A stretch of DNA of 64,000 nucleotides from Haberlea rhodopensis (taxonomy: Eukaryota; Streptophyta; Magnoliopsida; Lamiales; Gesneriaceae): positions 304,838 to 368,837 of the forward strand of contig CAJQUN010000520.1 in NCBI GenBank assembly GCA_907163345.1, in the 5' to 3' direction. Below, piece after piece: positions 1 through 11,535 of the stretch. The notes beneath the pieces are model-generated. The model saw only the letters and a list, made by a program, of their open reading frames with translations. It did not search any database and was not told the origin of the DNA. Both the position numbers and the translations under genes were made by a program. How positions within the stretch are numbered: the stretch's first letter is position 1; each line of letters starts with the position of its first letter.

Positions 1-1392
1 GTAAGTTACTTACATCTAATTCTTTCCTTCTTGTTGATTATATAGGAGTTTTGTGTGATAGTTGTTCTTGGAATCTTTTGTATCTAACTATTATGATTGA
101 GTATGAATTGTAATGTAATAAGGTGTTATATGAAGCAAGAAGTTGGATGGGGATGTATGGAGATGTTGTAGTTGAATGGAGGTGATGAATTTGTTGGTAG
201 ATGTGTGAAAATGTTGAAAAGGATGAAAAATTACGAATTTTCGAGTTACAGGGGTTACCGATCGATCGGTGACTTCACCGATCGATCGGTCGAGGAGAAT
301 AAAAATCTCTGGAGCTCTCGATAACGGGTGATCGATCGAGGAAGACTGAGCGATCGATCGGTGATGTTTACCGATCGATCGGTAAGACGAAAATGAGAAT
401 TTTGGGGTATTTAGTGTATTTTCGATTTATGGCATCAATATATATGTTCTACTATACAGTATCAGAAATGTGTTTATACATGTTGTTAATAATATATTGA
501 CATTTTATGTATATGTAGAGCTGTCACGTACCACAGGACATCGAACAGGGTAAAAGTGATTGCCGGTGATAACTCTACCTCTTTTGGTTATTATCAGGTA
601 CGTGGGACGTACGAACAATCAAAATTTTCATTCATGCAGTATTGTGAACTTTGTATGAAGTGGAGTGAGTGAATACCAACGCATTGAGGCGTGTTTGTGT
701 ATTGATGAGGGGTATGCTGTAATATAAAATCTGAGATTCTTATATGGAGTCAAAATGCAATATACATTGGCTACTCATATGATGGGATCATAGGGAACGT
801 AATAAGCAATGTGATAGGTGCTACTCACATAAGTATTTGATATTATATGTAGCCTAGGGATTGTGATGAAGAATGTTATTCACTGGCATGGGATTGTAAT
901 GAATTTGAGACGATGACATGTCATGACATATGCATTATATATATGGGTTTGGAATTATATTATGCTTGAGTATGCAATAGGAACAACTCAAAGAACACTA
1001 GATACGAATGAAAACGGGGAGTTTTTATAACTACTGTAGTAGTTAGTTATTGTATTATTTTTTGCATGTATGTTGTTAAGAGATGGTTTATAGTACACCG
1101 GTGTTCATGATGTTTTGTGGGTTGTTTCTATACGGATTTTCTTATTGGCGATGGAAGCCAGGATTGTGGGTCCATTTTGCTGCACTGACGATGCTAGAGT
1201 AGTCGATTTGAGAATAAAGAAGACATGTCTATTTTGTATTGTATATAATGAAGGCATGTAATGTATGATTATAACTAGTTGTGGAAAATGAATCGACATA
1301 ACTCTAGAATATACATGATATAAGTGTTTATCTTATCACGATAATGCTTTTGTCTTATCTGGAAAATGGTTTAAGAAAGTGAGGGTCTTACA
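1..1392 (+). mobile_element. LTR-like fragment, + strand (R/U5 side)
   Basis: Positions 1-180 recur almost unchanged at 8841-9020. There the repeat follows a typical plant LTR promoter/leader (an AT-rich TATA-like stretch and a pyrimidine-rich leader), so position 1 probably lies just downstream of a transcription start. The segment opens with GTAAGTTACTT, which resembles a 5' splice site. It carries five GATCGATC palindromes at 257-380 and ends near 1392 with GGGTCTTACA, which suits an LTR 3' terminus (...CA). I see no coding capacity, and no primer-binding site follows 1392, so it may be a solo or truncated LTR. The exact right boundary (1379-1393) is uncertain. Confidence 0.5.
257..383. 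repeat. Cluster of five GATCGATC palindromes
   Basis: The core GATCGATC starts at 260, 280, 330, 352 and 373. Two copies (257-270 and 277-290) are perfect 14-bp palindromes ACCGATCGATCGGT, and the copy at 373 has the same flanks. Spacings are 20, 50, 22 and 21 bp. The function is unknown. A similar cluster sits in the unrelated-looking LTR at 62632-62781. Confidence 0.85.
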
Positions 1393-1833
1393 TGGATAGA
1401 TCAATTGATATGCTCATGAATCATGTATGCATCACATGACATGCAACTCATTATGTCATGCAATCTCATGTGAAAATCAATACATATCATGTAATTCATA
1501 TATCATGTACTACAATGTATCTCAACATGTCATATAGTCACATAAGAATCACATATTGACAATTAAATCAATAAATCAATTAATGACATGTAAAATCATA
1601 CAATAGCATCATTACACGTCTTCGTCAGACGTCATGATAAAACTCATTTCTACGTACCTCAGACCAAAGCTAATCTACCGAGTACTCCTCGAATCAACCG
1701 AGATCTATTAACCTGGTCATGTAAATTCCAAATGACACTAAGTGTTCAAGTAGTGCATCGAATAAAATGCAACTTCTAAATTTGACATTTAGTGAATTTC
1801 TTAATTTTCAGCTTGACCCATTTTCGTAGAAAA

Positions 1834-2640
1834 ATCACTATAAATTTGTACGACCTCCAAATGACTTCAAACCAGTGGAAAACATTCGACAACAACAAGG
1901 TTCATTTCATATTTTATGAGTTTTAGCTAATTCATAGGTCTAGAGGTCGATTCATAGCATAATCCATCGAATTCTAATATTCTCTGTTTGTGCAGATTGA
2001 TCGGTGATAGGAAAAAAGACATAACTCACTCATATGAACTCCAAATCATGTGAGGCTAGTTTCTAATGCACGTTAACTCAAAATTATACAATATGTCCCT
2101 TATGAGTCTTAAGCCAAATTGTTCATCTTGAGGTACATTATTTGAAAAATGTAACAGCCTAAAAACCCGTAGATGCCCTGTTTCCAGATTGCATAGTTGT
2201 CGGTAAAATTAGCATAACTTTTGCTTATGAACTCCAAATTTAGTGAGGCCAATTCCAAATGCAATCTACCGAATACTACAACTCTTATTAGGAAGTAAAA
2301 CTTTAGATTCGTAGCCAAATGTTCTCAGAAACATGAAGAACACGATGCATGAAACTCGCATGCACTGAATTTCCAGATTTGACACATGTTGCTAAAATGA
2401 CCATAACGTTTTCATCTTAAATCCAAATTAGCTGATTTTGCTGTCCAATTAAAGCTAACATAAAATACTACAACGTTTATCAGTGGTATCATCTTCAAAT
2501 TCGAAGTTTAACCATGCGTAAAACTCGAAATACCAGACTGTTCATGCACTGGTCTTAGCAGACTACAATTTGACAGCAACTTTTCCAACTTAAATTCCAA
2601 TGAAAATGCACTAATTAGACCATGTAGTTCATAAAATTAA
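1834..2640. repeat. Degenerate ~185-bp tandem repeat, about five copies, inside LTR
   Basis: A recurring module with CATAACT/CAACTTTT followed by (A)ACTCCAAAT and G(T)GAGGC-like sequence appears at about 1834, 2018, 2213, 2403 and 2577. Spacings are roughly 184, 195, 190 and 174 bp. Copies are well diverged, indicating an old internal tandem duplication of LTR sequence. Confidence 0.45.
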
Positions 2641-2920
2641 ATTATACCTATATACCTTCAATCATCTTCAAAATTTGAAGCTCAATTTCGCTTCCCAAAT
2701 CCTTGTTTGCGTGTGTTTTTCAGGTAGTAAGAAGGGTAATTGAAGGGGAAACAATCTGATAAACTTAGAAGAAGAAGTGTGGTGGAGGAGAAGAAATGAT
2801 TGTCTTGCATGGAGGTGGGGCGATGACTTCAAGGCGATGGGAGGGATTTTTGGATTGTGTGAGTGTGGTCTATTGCACCACAATCTTTTGTTTATTGTTT
2901 AATTGGTTGCTTGTGTCCAA

Positions 2921-2924
2921 TATA

Positions 2925-2977
<53 letters not shown>
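2921..2977. repeat. (TA)n microsatellite
   Basis: This is a nearly pure TA dinucleotide run of about 55 bp within the LTR-like segment. Such runs are prone to length error. Confidence 0.95.
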
Positions 2978-2982
<5 letters not shown>

Positions 2983-3166
2983 AGTCCGAAACACAAAAAA
3001 TCGTGATCTATTCTTTAATCATCCGAATTTTTCTCAAAATTCCTAACTTTTTATTTCCTACAATTCCAACTAAATTATCCAAATTCTGAACTACTTAATT
3101 ATCTGGGTTTTGTATAATCATCGTTAATACGGATTAATCATAATTAATTAGTAACGGGGCCTTACA

Positions 3167-3180
3167 CTTCTTCCCCTCTT
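3167..3180 (-). promoter_or_regulatory. Polypurine tract of decayed Ty3/Gypsy element
   Basis: The - strand reads AAGAGGGGAAGAAG immediately before TGTAAGGCCCC. A purine-only tract abutting TG is the standard plus-strand primer site just inside a 3' LTR. Confidence 0.75.
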
Positions 3181-3199
3181 AAAATGATTTCGTCATCGA

Positions 3200-5650
3200 A
3201 ATCGCAAAACTGAGTATAACTCAAAATTTAAATCATATGAGATGTCTCAATCTCATTCATAGATACATAAGAATCATCATGTATCAGTGGCAACTGTTGT
3301 GGTCGAATCAACGATAAACCACTGAACCATGCTTCTCTATGACTCCACAAGGTTCAAAATATCGAGGCAACATCGTACCCCACTCAACGAATCGTATTGA
3401 TCATCGTAGAGGTAATATCTTCAGATTTACCTGATTCTCAAATTAAAATTCTAACGATATATTTCTCTTGTTGACGTAGGAAATCTGCTTACTTTAAGCC
3501 AATTTCATTTGTTTTCACAGAAAGACTTATCGTTTATGACATTTTCTCAACAATCTCAAGTTGTGTCAAATATTCCTTATCAATTTCATCTCATCATATC
3601 AGTGATCGACAATTTTGGCTCTACAAAACCTCAACCGATGCCATTCTGATAGTTGTCTGGAACTTAAATTACTGGAAAATTTTACTAGTGAATAGTGATT
3701 TTTGTCAATTCCCACTAAATTCATCACTAATAATCAGGGCATAGCTTCCAAAATCTGGATAATTCTCTCAGTTTGTCCATCAGTCTAGATATGATAAGCA
3801 ATACTCATTTCTAATTTAGTACCCGTGACATTCTGAAAACAGTTTTTGAATCGGATATTATCATCGGATCTCTAACAGATACAATTGTTATAGAAACTCT
3901 CTGTAACTAAACTACATTATCCATATCTTAAACATGTAGTTTTCTCATAGGCATACAGATAAACTTATGAAATCAATATCTTGTATTGAATAATCAATCA
4001 ACTCTGATTCAACTTGTTTCACATTCTCTGTTTGATCTAAACAATTGAGTTATAAAACTCAAAGCTAGAAATTTCTCAAGTGCATTGTGGCACTTACAGA
4101 TTCTGTAGTATTCCATTAGGTCTCGTCTTTTTATCTTGACCTGCTGGCATGTCAAACCATTTGCCACAAAATTTCTTTCTTCATACCATCCCATTAGAAA
4201 TAGGAGAATGATACATCTCATCATTCCCCGAATAACACTATATCATCTAGAGTGTGCTTTCTGCAGTAATACTTCTTTCGAATCAGTAGGATTTGATGTT
4301 ATTTATTGATTGTTCAATCGCAACCCACCACTAAGTGTCATACCAAAATCTAGTTGGTTGATGAGAGGGAACCAATTTCTTCAATCAATATCTGTATGAG
4401 TCTGTTCTTCGAGTTTTTCTGATCTTGGAAATCAGAGGTGACTCAAACTGCAAAGTGTATATTGATGCTACCATTGCACCTTGTACTTGTCGGTTCAGCA
4501 CATCTGCTACTCATTTCACTTTACCTCGATTGATATTGACTATCAAAGTCAAATTCTTTAATCAATCTAGTCATCGCTTCTTTCTCATGTTCAACTCTGA
4601 CTGAATAATAGATATTTTAAACTCCTAAAATCAGAGTATATCATGAATTGCTTGCCATACAGAACGTTGCCACATCTTCAAGGCAAAATAATGGCTACAA
4701 GCTCGAGTTCATGAACAGGATATCATGATTCTTTCAGCTTCAACTATCTCAAAGCATATGGAATCATCTCATCATGATGCATCAGAGCGTATCCCAACTG
4801 TTTCAGTTTATAAAACCTTCTTTCACATTCATCTGACCAAACGACACTCAAATTTATTCTTGGTCAACTCGTTAATAGATCAGGCTATCCTAGAATATCC
4901 TTCCATAAAAGCCTGTAATATCTGGCCAAACTCATAAAACTTCTTATCCCGAGTACACTGGTTGGTCTTGGCCAAATTATTATTACCTCCATTTTTTTGG
5001 GATTAACATGTATCCGGTGAGCTGGTATCACCTATCCCAAAACAACATTTGATTCAACCAATCTTTACATTTTGATAACTTGGTATACAATTTGAGCTTC
5101 ACGAAACGTCTGAATAATCAATCGTAGATGTTCTTTGTGATTCCAATACAATAGTATACCACTTATGAATATGATTACAATTCCGCCCAAAAAGTTACGG
5201 AATACTTTATTCATCAAATTCATAATTCTACTGGTATAGTTGTCAGACCACACGGCATTACCAAATATTCAAATGCCTATATATGGTTTGACTAATTGCC
5301 TAGATAACATTTCTCTTCTGACTCGAACTGATGATAACCAGAATGAAAATTGTTCTTCTTATACATCAAAGTTCCTTACAATTGATCAATTACTTCTCGA
5401 TCTTAGGCAGTGGGTATTTATTCTTGACAGTGGCATGATTCAACTGCCTTTAGAGTCAATACACATCTTTATAATACAATCTTTCTTCTTCACAAATAAC
5501 ACTGATATTTCCCCAAGGTGACATACTCAGATGTATGTACCCTTATCGAGGATATTCTGTAACTATTTCTTCTAAATTTGTCAACTCTGCCGATGCCATT
5601 CCGTACAGTGCTTTCGATATCGTATCTATTCCTTGGCATCAACGAACAGT
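3200..5650 (-). pseudogene. pol: Decayed Ty3/Gypsy pol (RT, RNase H, integrase, GPY region)
   Basis: This is a remnant of a Ty3/Gypsy polymerase polyprotein, recognised by collinear matches to the better preserved element at 56.9-61.4 kb. In - strand order: an RT region with the FxDD box region at 5065-5253, where FIDD has become FISG, so the catalytic aspartates are lost; an RNase H region near 4600-4700 (HELELVAI-like, matching HDLELAAI); an integrase zinc-finger CxxC region near 4120-4160 (TCQQVK); integrase-core sequence near 3750-3835; and a GPY/F-like end near 3230-3400. Stops and frameshifts are frequent throughout. From the VSM landmark to the polypurine tract only about 75 bp remain, against about 300 bp in the other element, so the chromodomain appears absent. 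It is clearly non-functional. Confidence 0.75.
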
Positions 5651-7640
5651 TAAAATCAGTTTCGTTCTCTAGTGGAAATTCTATTATTTCCTCAGGAAAA
5701 TCTTGGTAAGTTTTTTACCACTAGGATATCAATCAACCTAGACTCTTCCTGATCAGCATTAACTGCTTATTATCAAATATCCTTCGTTTTCCAAGTATTG
5801 CAACCATAATTTCATAGCTAATACTATCGGTATCTTAGCTTGCTATTCGTGGCTATAAACATTTCATTTGTAGTCACAATACAGTCGAAAATTCATTATA
5901 CCCTGAAAAAATCATCTATAATAATTCGAAACTTATCAGAGTATCTATGCCCTCGATACAATCAAAATCCTATCTCGGCAACACCATTAAATTCAAATTC
6001 ATAATACTATCATCAAACTGTAAAATACAGTTCAGTATTACATGTATGGATCGTGTAATCATCTCGGCTGGTGTATTTTCCAAATCATAAAAATCAATGC
6101 ACATTTGATGCAATGTATGAAAACATTGCTTTTGTCTCAATAAAACTTGTGCAGTGTGATCATTGACATGTATCTGCGATAACTAGTACTGAAGCATCTA
6201 TAATTGTATCCTCTAACATGGTATACTCTCTGGTCTATTAGGAAACAAAAAATAACTATCAGGTATGACCTCTAGTCTACAGGTAACAAGCTGCTGCTGG
6301 AACTGAATGGTCAAAAGGAATAACCAATTTGATATCTACCTCTAGCTCATAGTATTTGTTGTTATGACTGCATCTGTTCCTGATCAGGTAACGCACATGC
6401 TCTGACTGGCCACAATCAATATCAGTTCCTTTTATTCTTTCACGTGGATCAGTAGATACTTATATTTACAACGACCTCGAAATGATCTGGTATTCTACAA
6501 TCTCTTAACATCTCTAGAAGTACTAGAGCTGGATGAACTGGAGTGATACGTCTGAAACTTTTCTAGAACTACTTGGATTATACCAAATGATAGTCACTTC
6601 ATTAACATTTAATCCAGTCCTAGCTACTTCGTACCACATCGGTGTCTTATCCTTAGTAAAACACTTCTAATTCTCATCTCTTCGCTAGTGAATAGCTATT
6701 GAGATTAAGCACATCCTTCCATTTCTCGAATCCACGATAATGGATTATCATTTTCATGTAATCAACATGGCCTTCTCGTAAACATCCTTCCCGTGTCAAC
6801 AAAACATCCTTTCCCGTGTCAACAAGAGGGAAAGCTCATCTTCCATCACTACCATTTCTCTACTCTCATCTAGAAGAATTCATAATATAGTTTTTTATTC
6901 ATAGTTCGGACACATATCTGGAACTGAATTACACAGTCCTCATATCCAAGTCCTCATTCAAACCAATTCTAGTTGTTTCTCACAACAACCATACTCTATT
7001 CTTCAATTGAATATCACTAATTTCAATATTCTCAAGTTCTAAATTATCATCTCGACGTGCACAGGTTTCGACGTAAACTCATACTTATTACCCTGGTCTT
7101 TCGGACTCAAATTCCCGATGAAAATCAACAAAATGTGGGGTTAATTAGTTCTAGTGTCATCCCACTAATCACAAGGATTAATCCCAAAGTGATAAATAAT
7201 ATTCCCAGTAATGGACGCATTATCACTAAGTTATAGTTCAAGTAACAATTTGCAGTGCCTACATGTACGATATATAGCTACTAAAGTTCATATCAGTGCT
7301 ACCTGTCCAAACACTAACTGTCCATCATAAAATCAAAACATCAACTATAATTCTCAAGTCAGAGATGTTCTCATCCTTAGTCTACATCATCATCTAATAA
7401 GCAACTGTCAGTGCTAACAGATAAAATTCTCAAAATTCTATGCAACTCAGCATATTATAATACTCAGAAATATGACAACTAGTTGTCCCTGCTTCGTAAT
7501 CCATTACATGTCTAACATCTCATTATCTAACATGTAATCATATCAGTCAAGAGCATAGAAAAACATGTAGTCATTTAGATACACAAACAAATTTATTTGT
7601 GACTAGACTCAGTGTCCTAACTCTAGTTCGAGCATATCCC
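5650..7640 (-). pseudogene. gag: Decayed gag/protease part of the same Ty3/Gypsy element
   Basis: Between the RT remnant and the primer-binding site the - strand keeps scattered resemblance to the gag-protease region of the chromovirus at 60-61.4 kb. Examples are a stretch near 5930-6000 matching the protease segment that contains IGIDVLSRY, and a cysteine-rich stretch near 6390-6420 in the zinc-knuckle position. No open frame of useful length survives. The assignment rests mainly on position and order, so domain limits are approximate. Confidence 0.45.
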
Positions 7641-7647
7641 AAATTAT

Positions 7648-7659
7648 GCTCTGATACCA
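7648..7659 (-). promoter_or_regulatory. Primer-binding site (initiator tRNA-Met)
   Basis: The - strand reads TGGTATCAGAGC, the 12 bases complementary to the 3' end of plant initiator tRNA-Met. It lies five bases inside an LTR-like end (...CTCTCA on the - strand, at 7665). This fixes the element orientation as - strand, with its 5' LTR to the right. Confidence 0.85.
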
Positions 7660-7664
7660 TATAG

Positions 7665-8575
7665 TGAGAGTCCGATCCTAATGTGGTGTTTAATTAACAC
7701 ATAATGATTAATTTGCGTAAACAGCAGAAGATTTATTTCAAATGTCTTGTCAAATTGCCCTAAAAAATTTTGCTTTTAGGTGATACATATATAATGGTAC
7801 TGAAAATATGTAATTCCAGTTTTCCAATTCAACATGTCACTAATCATATCAGCAAGTATATAACCAACCAGTAATAGAATACTTAATATCCATATACTCG
7901 GGGCATACCCCGGTAATTTAAAATGTAGTTAAAAAGTAGTCTAGCAATTACTGTGACTCAAAACATAAAACATAACCTGAGCTCGCTCTCACGGAGCTCT
8001 GGCATTCATCTTGAGTATCCGCAGTACGTCCACCTGTACCACATGTCATGCCCATACAACAAAGACATGACAGCCCCCCGTGAAGGGGTCATAACCCAGT
8101 ACGAGAAATAAATAAATCATATCAAGAATGACAAAGTATCATGCAATGCATACCATATATGGATGCAATGTATGAAATGGTATAAATAATTGAATCTCAA
8201 AAGATACCAATATCGGAGTCCAAAGGAACGTATCATCAATTAATATCAGCTCGAGCAGAGGGTTACAACACACACACTTTGTGCTAGGAGAATCATCATG
8301 TGCTGTGCTCGACTTCCCTCGTGTCTAGGTCCGGTAGCAACGCGCGTGACTACAGTACCTATACTGCATGTCATCGTCGTGCCCGTCGTCCCCGACACTC
8401 AGAGTAAATCAACTCAGTCATCATCATGGATATCAAAGAAGTGGATTGTGATATTCCATATGAAGTCATGTGTAATTAACATATTAAGAATGTATAATTT
8501 GTGTATGACATGTTAGTAAAGATGAAAAGTAACAAATATAAATTTGTTTACACCTTCAGGATTAGGATATAACAA
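7665..8575 (-). mobile_element. 5' LTR fragment of decayed Ty3/Gypsy element
   Basis: The segment starts on the + strand with TGAGAGTCC, next to the tRNA-Met primer-binding site, so it is the U5 end of a 5' LTR read on the - strand. A U5-like region with paired GAGCTC elements lies near 7980-8010. The outer boundary is not seen: no copy of GGGGCCTTACA, the other LTR end, occurs before the + strand LTR fragment that starts around 8576. It is therefore truncated or overwritten. The open frame 8298-8516 shows no domain and I do not call it a gene. Confidence 0.5.
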
Positions 8576-9020
8576 GGATTCACTTATAATTTGGGAAGGG
8601 TTAAATTAAAGGGGTGGAGTAATTGGAGGACTAGATGGCAATTGCCACAAACAAAAAGGGGAAACATTTTGAGATAATAAAATTTAGAGGTTGAATTGCA
8701 AATAGACATGAAAAAATCTCCAATTCTGGGTTAGAATGGATAGCGATTAAAAAGCCAAAACCTCTCTTCTCTTCCAATTCTGAAATTCTCAAGCAAAATT
8801 CTCTTTCATTTCTGAATTAAAGTTTAAAGAAAGTGTTGGGGTAAGTTACTTACATCTAATTCTTGCCTTCTTGTTGATTAATAGGAGTTTTGTGTGATAG
8901 TTGTTCTTGGAATCTTTTGTATCTAACTATTATGATTTGAGTATGAATTGTAATGTAATAATGTGTTATATGAAGCAAGAAGTTGGATGAGGATGTATGG
9001 AGATGTTGTAGTTGAATGGA
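8576..9020 (+). mobile_element. LTR fragment, + strand (promoter and leader), truncated by satellite
   Basis: A TATA-like GATTAAAAAG near 8745 is followed by a pyrimidine-rich leader and a GGGGTAAGTTACTT splice-donor-like site at 8839-8850. Positions 8841-9020 duplicate 1-180 with only a few differences. At 9021 the match to the left copy stops abruptly and satellite-type sequence begins, so this LTR lost its downstream part at the array edge. The left limit is approximate. Confidence 0.55.
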
Positions 9021-11477
9021 ATGAAGTATGGGGTGATGAAGTATGGGGGAATGAAGTATGGGTTGATTTTTTGATAAATTTTGATTTCATGTGAATATTC
9101 GAGTATAGGTCTTGAGTACTTCATTTTCTTGGTTGGAATAAGTTTTTGAGAAATTTTCACAATTAGGGACGCTTTTTTGATTGTTTGATAAATTTCGATT
9201 TCGTGCGAATATTCGAGTATGTGCCTTGAGTACATAATTTTCTTTTGGTTGGAAGAAGGTTTTGAGAAATTTTCAAAAATTACGTAAGTTTTTGATTGTT
9301 TGATAAATTTCGATTTCGATCGAATATTTGAGTATATGTGTTGAGTATATAATTTTCTTGGTAGGAAGAAAGTTTTGAGAAATTTTCACAAATTACGTAA
9401 GTTTTTTTATTTTTGTAAAAAAATTCAATTTTATGCGAATATTCGATTTTATGTCTTAAGTACATCATTGTATTGGTTGTAAGAAATTTTCACAAACTAC
9501 GTAAGTTTTTTTGATTTTTTGATTTATTTTGATTTCGTGCGAATATTTGAGTATATGTCTTGAGTACGTCATTTTCTTGGTTGGAAGAAGTTTTTGAGAA
9601 ATTTTCATAATTATGGACGTTTTTTTGATTTTTTGATAAATTTTCATTGCGTGCGATTATACGAGTTTGTGTCTTGAGTACATCTTTTTCTTGGTTGGAA
9701 TATGTTTTTGGGAAATTTTCACAAACAACGTAAGTTTTTTGATTTTTTGATAAATTTTTATTTCATGCGAATATTCGAGTATGTGTCTGATTACATAATT
9801 TCTTGGTTGGAAGAAACTTTTGAGAAATTTTAACAATTATGAACCATTTTTTTTATTTTTTGATAAACTTCGATTTCGTGCCATTATACGAGTATGTGTC
9901 TTGAGTTCCTAATTTTCTTGGTTGGAAGAAGGTTTTGAGAAATTTCAGAAATTATGTAAGTGTTTTGATTTTTTGATACATTTTGATTTCGTGATAATCG
10001 AGTATATGTCTTGTGTACATCCTTTACTTTGTTGGAAGAAATTTTTTAGCAATTTCACAATTACTGATGTTTTTGATAAATTTTGATTTCGCGCGATTAT
10101 TGGAGTAAATATGTCTTCGTAAACGAATTCAGTTTGTGGAATTTTAACATCTAGTCTTGAGTACAACATTTTCTTGGTTGGTACAAGGTTTTGAGAAATT
10201 TCACAAATTACGTAAGTTTTTTGATTTTTTGATAAATTTCGATTTCTTGCTAATTTTCGACTATACGTCTTGAGTACATCATTTTCATTGTTGGAAGAAA
10301 GTTTTGAGATATTTTTTTCCAAATTACGTAAGTTTTTTGATTTTTTGATAAATTTCGATTTCGTCCGAATATTCTAGTATATTGCCTTTATTACATAATT
10401 TTCTTGATTGGAAGAAATTTTTGAGCAATTTAACAATTACTGACTTTTTTTTATTTATTGATAAATTTGGATTCCGTGCGAGTATTGGGGTTTATATGTC
10501 TTCGTAAACAAATTCAATTTGTGAAATTTTAACATCTAGTCTAGAGTAACTCATTTTCTTGGTTGGTTGATGGTTTTGAGAAATTTCACAAATTACGTAA
10601 GTTTTTTGATTTTTTGATAAATTTCGATTTCGTGCGAATATTCGAGTATATGTCTTGAGTATATCATTTTCTTTGTTGGAAGAAAGTTTTGAGAAGTTTT
10701 GAAAAATTACGTAAGTTTTTTTGATTTTTTTATAAATTTCAATTTCGTCCGAATATTCTAGTATATATCTTGATTATAATTTTCTTGATTGGAAGAAATT
10801 TTTGAGCAATTTCACAATTACTGACTTTTTTGATTTTTTGATAAATTTTGATTTGTGTGAGTGTTGCTCATATGTCTTTATAAACAAATTCAATTTGTGG
10901 AATTTTAACATCAAGTCTTTTGATAAATTTCGATTTCGAGCGAATATTATAGTTGTCTTGATTACATCATTTTCTTGAATGAAAGATGTTTTGAACAATT
11001 TTACAATTGCTGACATTTTTTTGATAAATTTTGATTTCGTGCGATTATTGGGGTTTATGTCTTCTTAAACAAATTAAATTTGTGGAATTTTAACATCTAG
11101 TCTTGAGTACAACATTTTCTTGGTTGGTTTAAGGTTTTGAGAAATTTTACCAATTAAGTAAGTTTTTTTCATTTTTTGATAAATTTCGATTTCGTGAAAT
11201 ATTCGAGTATATGCCTTGAGTACACATCATTTTCTTTGTTGGAAGAAGTTTTTGAGCAATTTCACAATTACTGACTATTTTTTATTTTTGTTAAATTTCG
11301 ATTCCGTGCGAGTGTTGGAGCATATGTCTTCGTAAACAAATTCAAATTGTGAAATTTTAACATCAAGTCTTGAGTACGTCCTCCCTTGCTTGGTTGGAAG
11401 AACGCTTTGAGAAATTTTCACAAATTACGTAAGTTTTTTGATTTTTTTATAAATTTCGATTTCGAATGAATATTCTA
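9021..11477 (+). repeat. Divergent edge of the satellite array (mixed monomer types)
   Basis: These are head-to-tail copies of the same ~113-bp AT-rich monomer that makes up domains A and B, but strongly diverged from one another. About 9060-10060 resembles the domain-B dimer (GAATATTCGAGTAT, CTTGAGTACATCATTTTC, TTACGTAAG). From about 10080 the long monomer type of domain A appears, with the extra AAACAAATTCAATTTGTGG segment. A short ~17-bp direct repeat (ATGAAGTATGGG, three copies, 9021-9063) marks the junction with the LTR fragment. Open frames here are by-products of the repeat. Confidence 0.85.
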
Positions 11478-11533
11478 GTGACGATGCTTATTGTTTTAAC
11501 ATCAAGTCTTGAGTACGTCCTCCTTTTTTTAAT
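11478..11533 (+). other. Scrambled junction between satellite and minisatellite
   Basis: A satellite unit breaks at about 11477 and is followed by a minisatellite-type piece (GTGACGATGCTTATTG). Next comes a ~28-bp copy of satellite (11495-11523, matching 11355-11383), and then the minisatellite proper. The alternation looks like templated filler DNA at a repaired break. Confidence 0.6.
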
Positions 11534-11535
11534 AT

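Larger units (their letters stand above)
1393..3166 (-). mobile_element. LTR-like segment, - strand (3' LTR of decayed Ty3/Gypsy element)
   Basis: Read on the - strand, this segment begins with TGTAAGGCCCCG at 3166, directly after a polypurine tract (3167-3180). That is the expected start of a 3' LTR. It contains a (TA)n run (2921-2977) and five degenerate ~185-bp repeats (about 1834-2640), and nothing that reads as a gene. Short open frames in it lack any recognisable domain. The end near 1393 is a guess based on the neighbouring CA/TG. It does not visibly match the LTR-like segment at 7665-8570 that borders the primer-binding site, so the two may come from different elements. Confidence 0.5.

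Noticed and set aside
8298..8516. 72-codon open frame as a small gene
   Set aside because: It lies in LTR-like sequence beside a primer-binding site and shows no domain or homologue that I recognise.
1..9020. One complete element with LTRs at 1-180 and 8841-9020
   Set aside because: The shared 180 bp is on the + strand while the pol remnant, polypurine tract and primer-binding site between them are on the - strand, so these are not the LTRs of that element.
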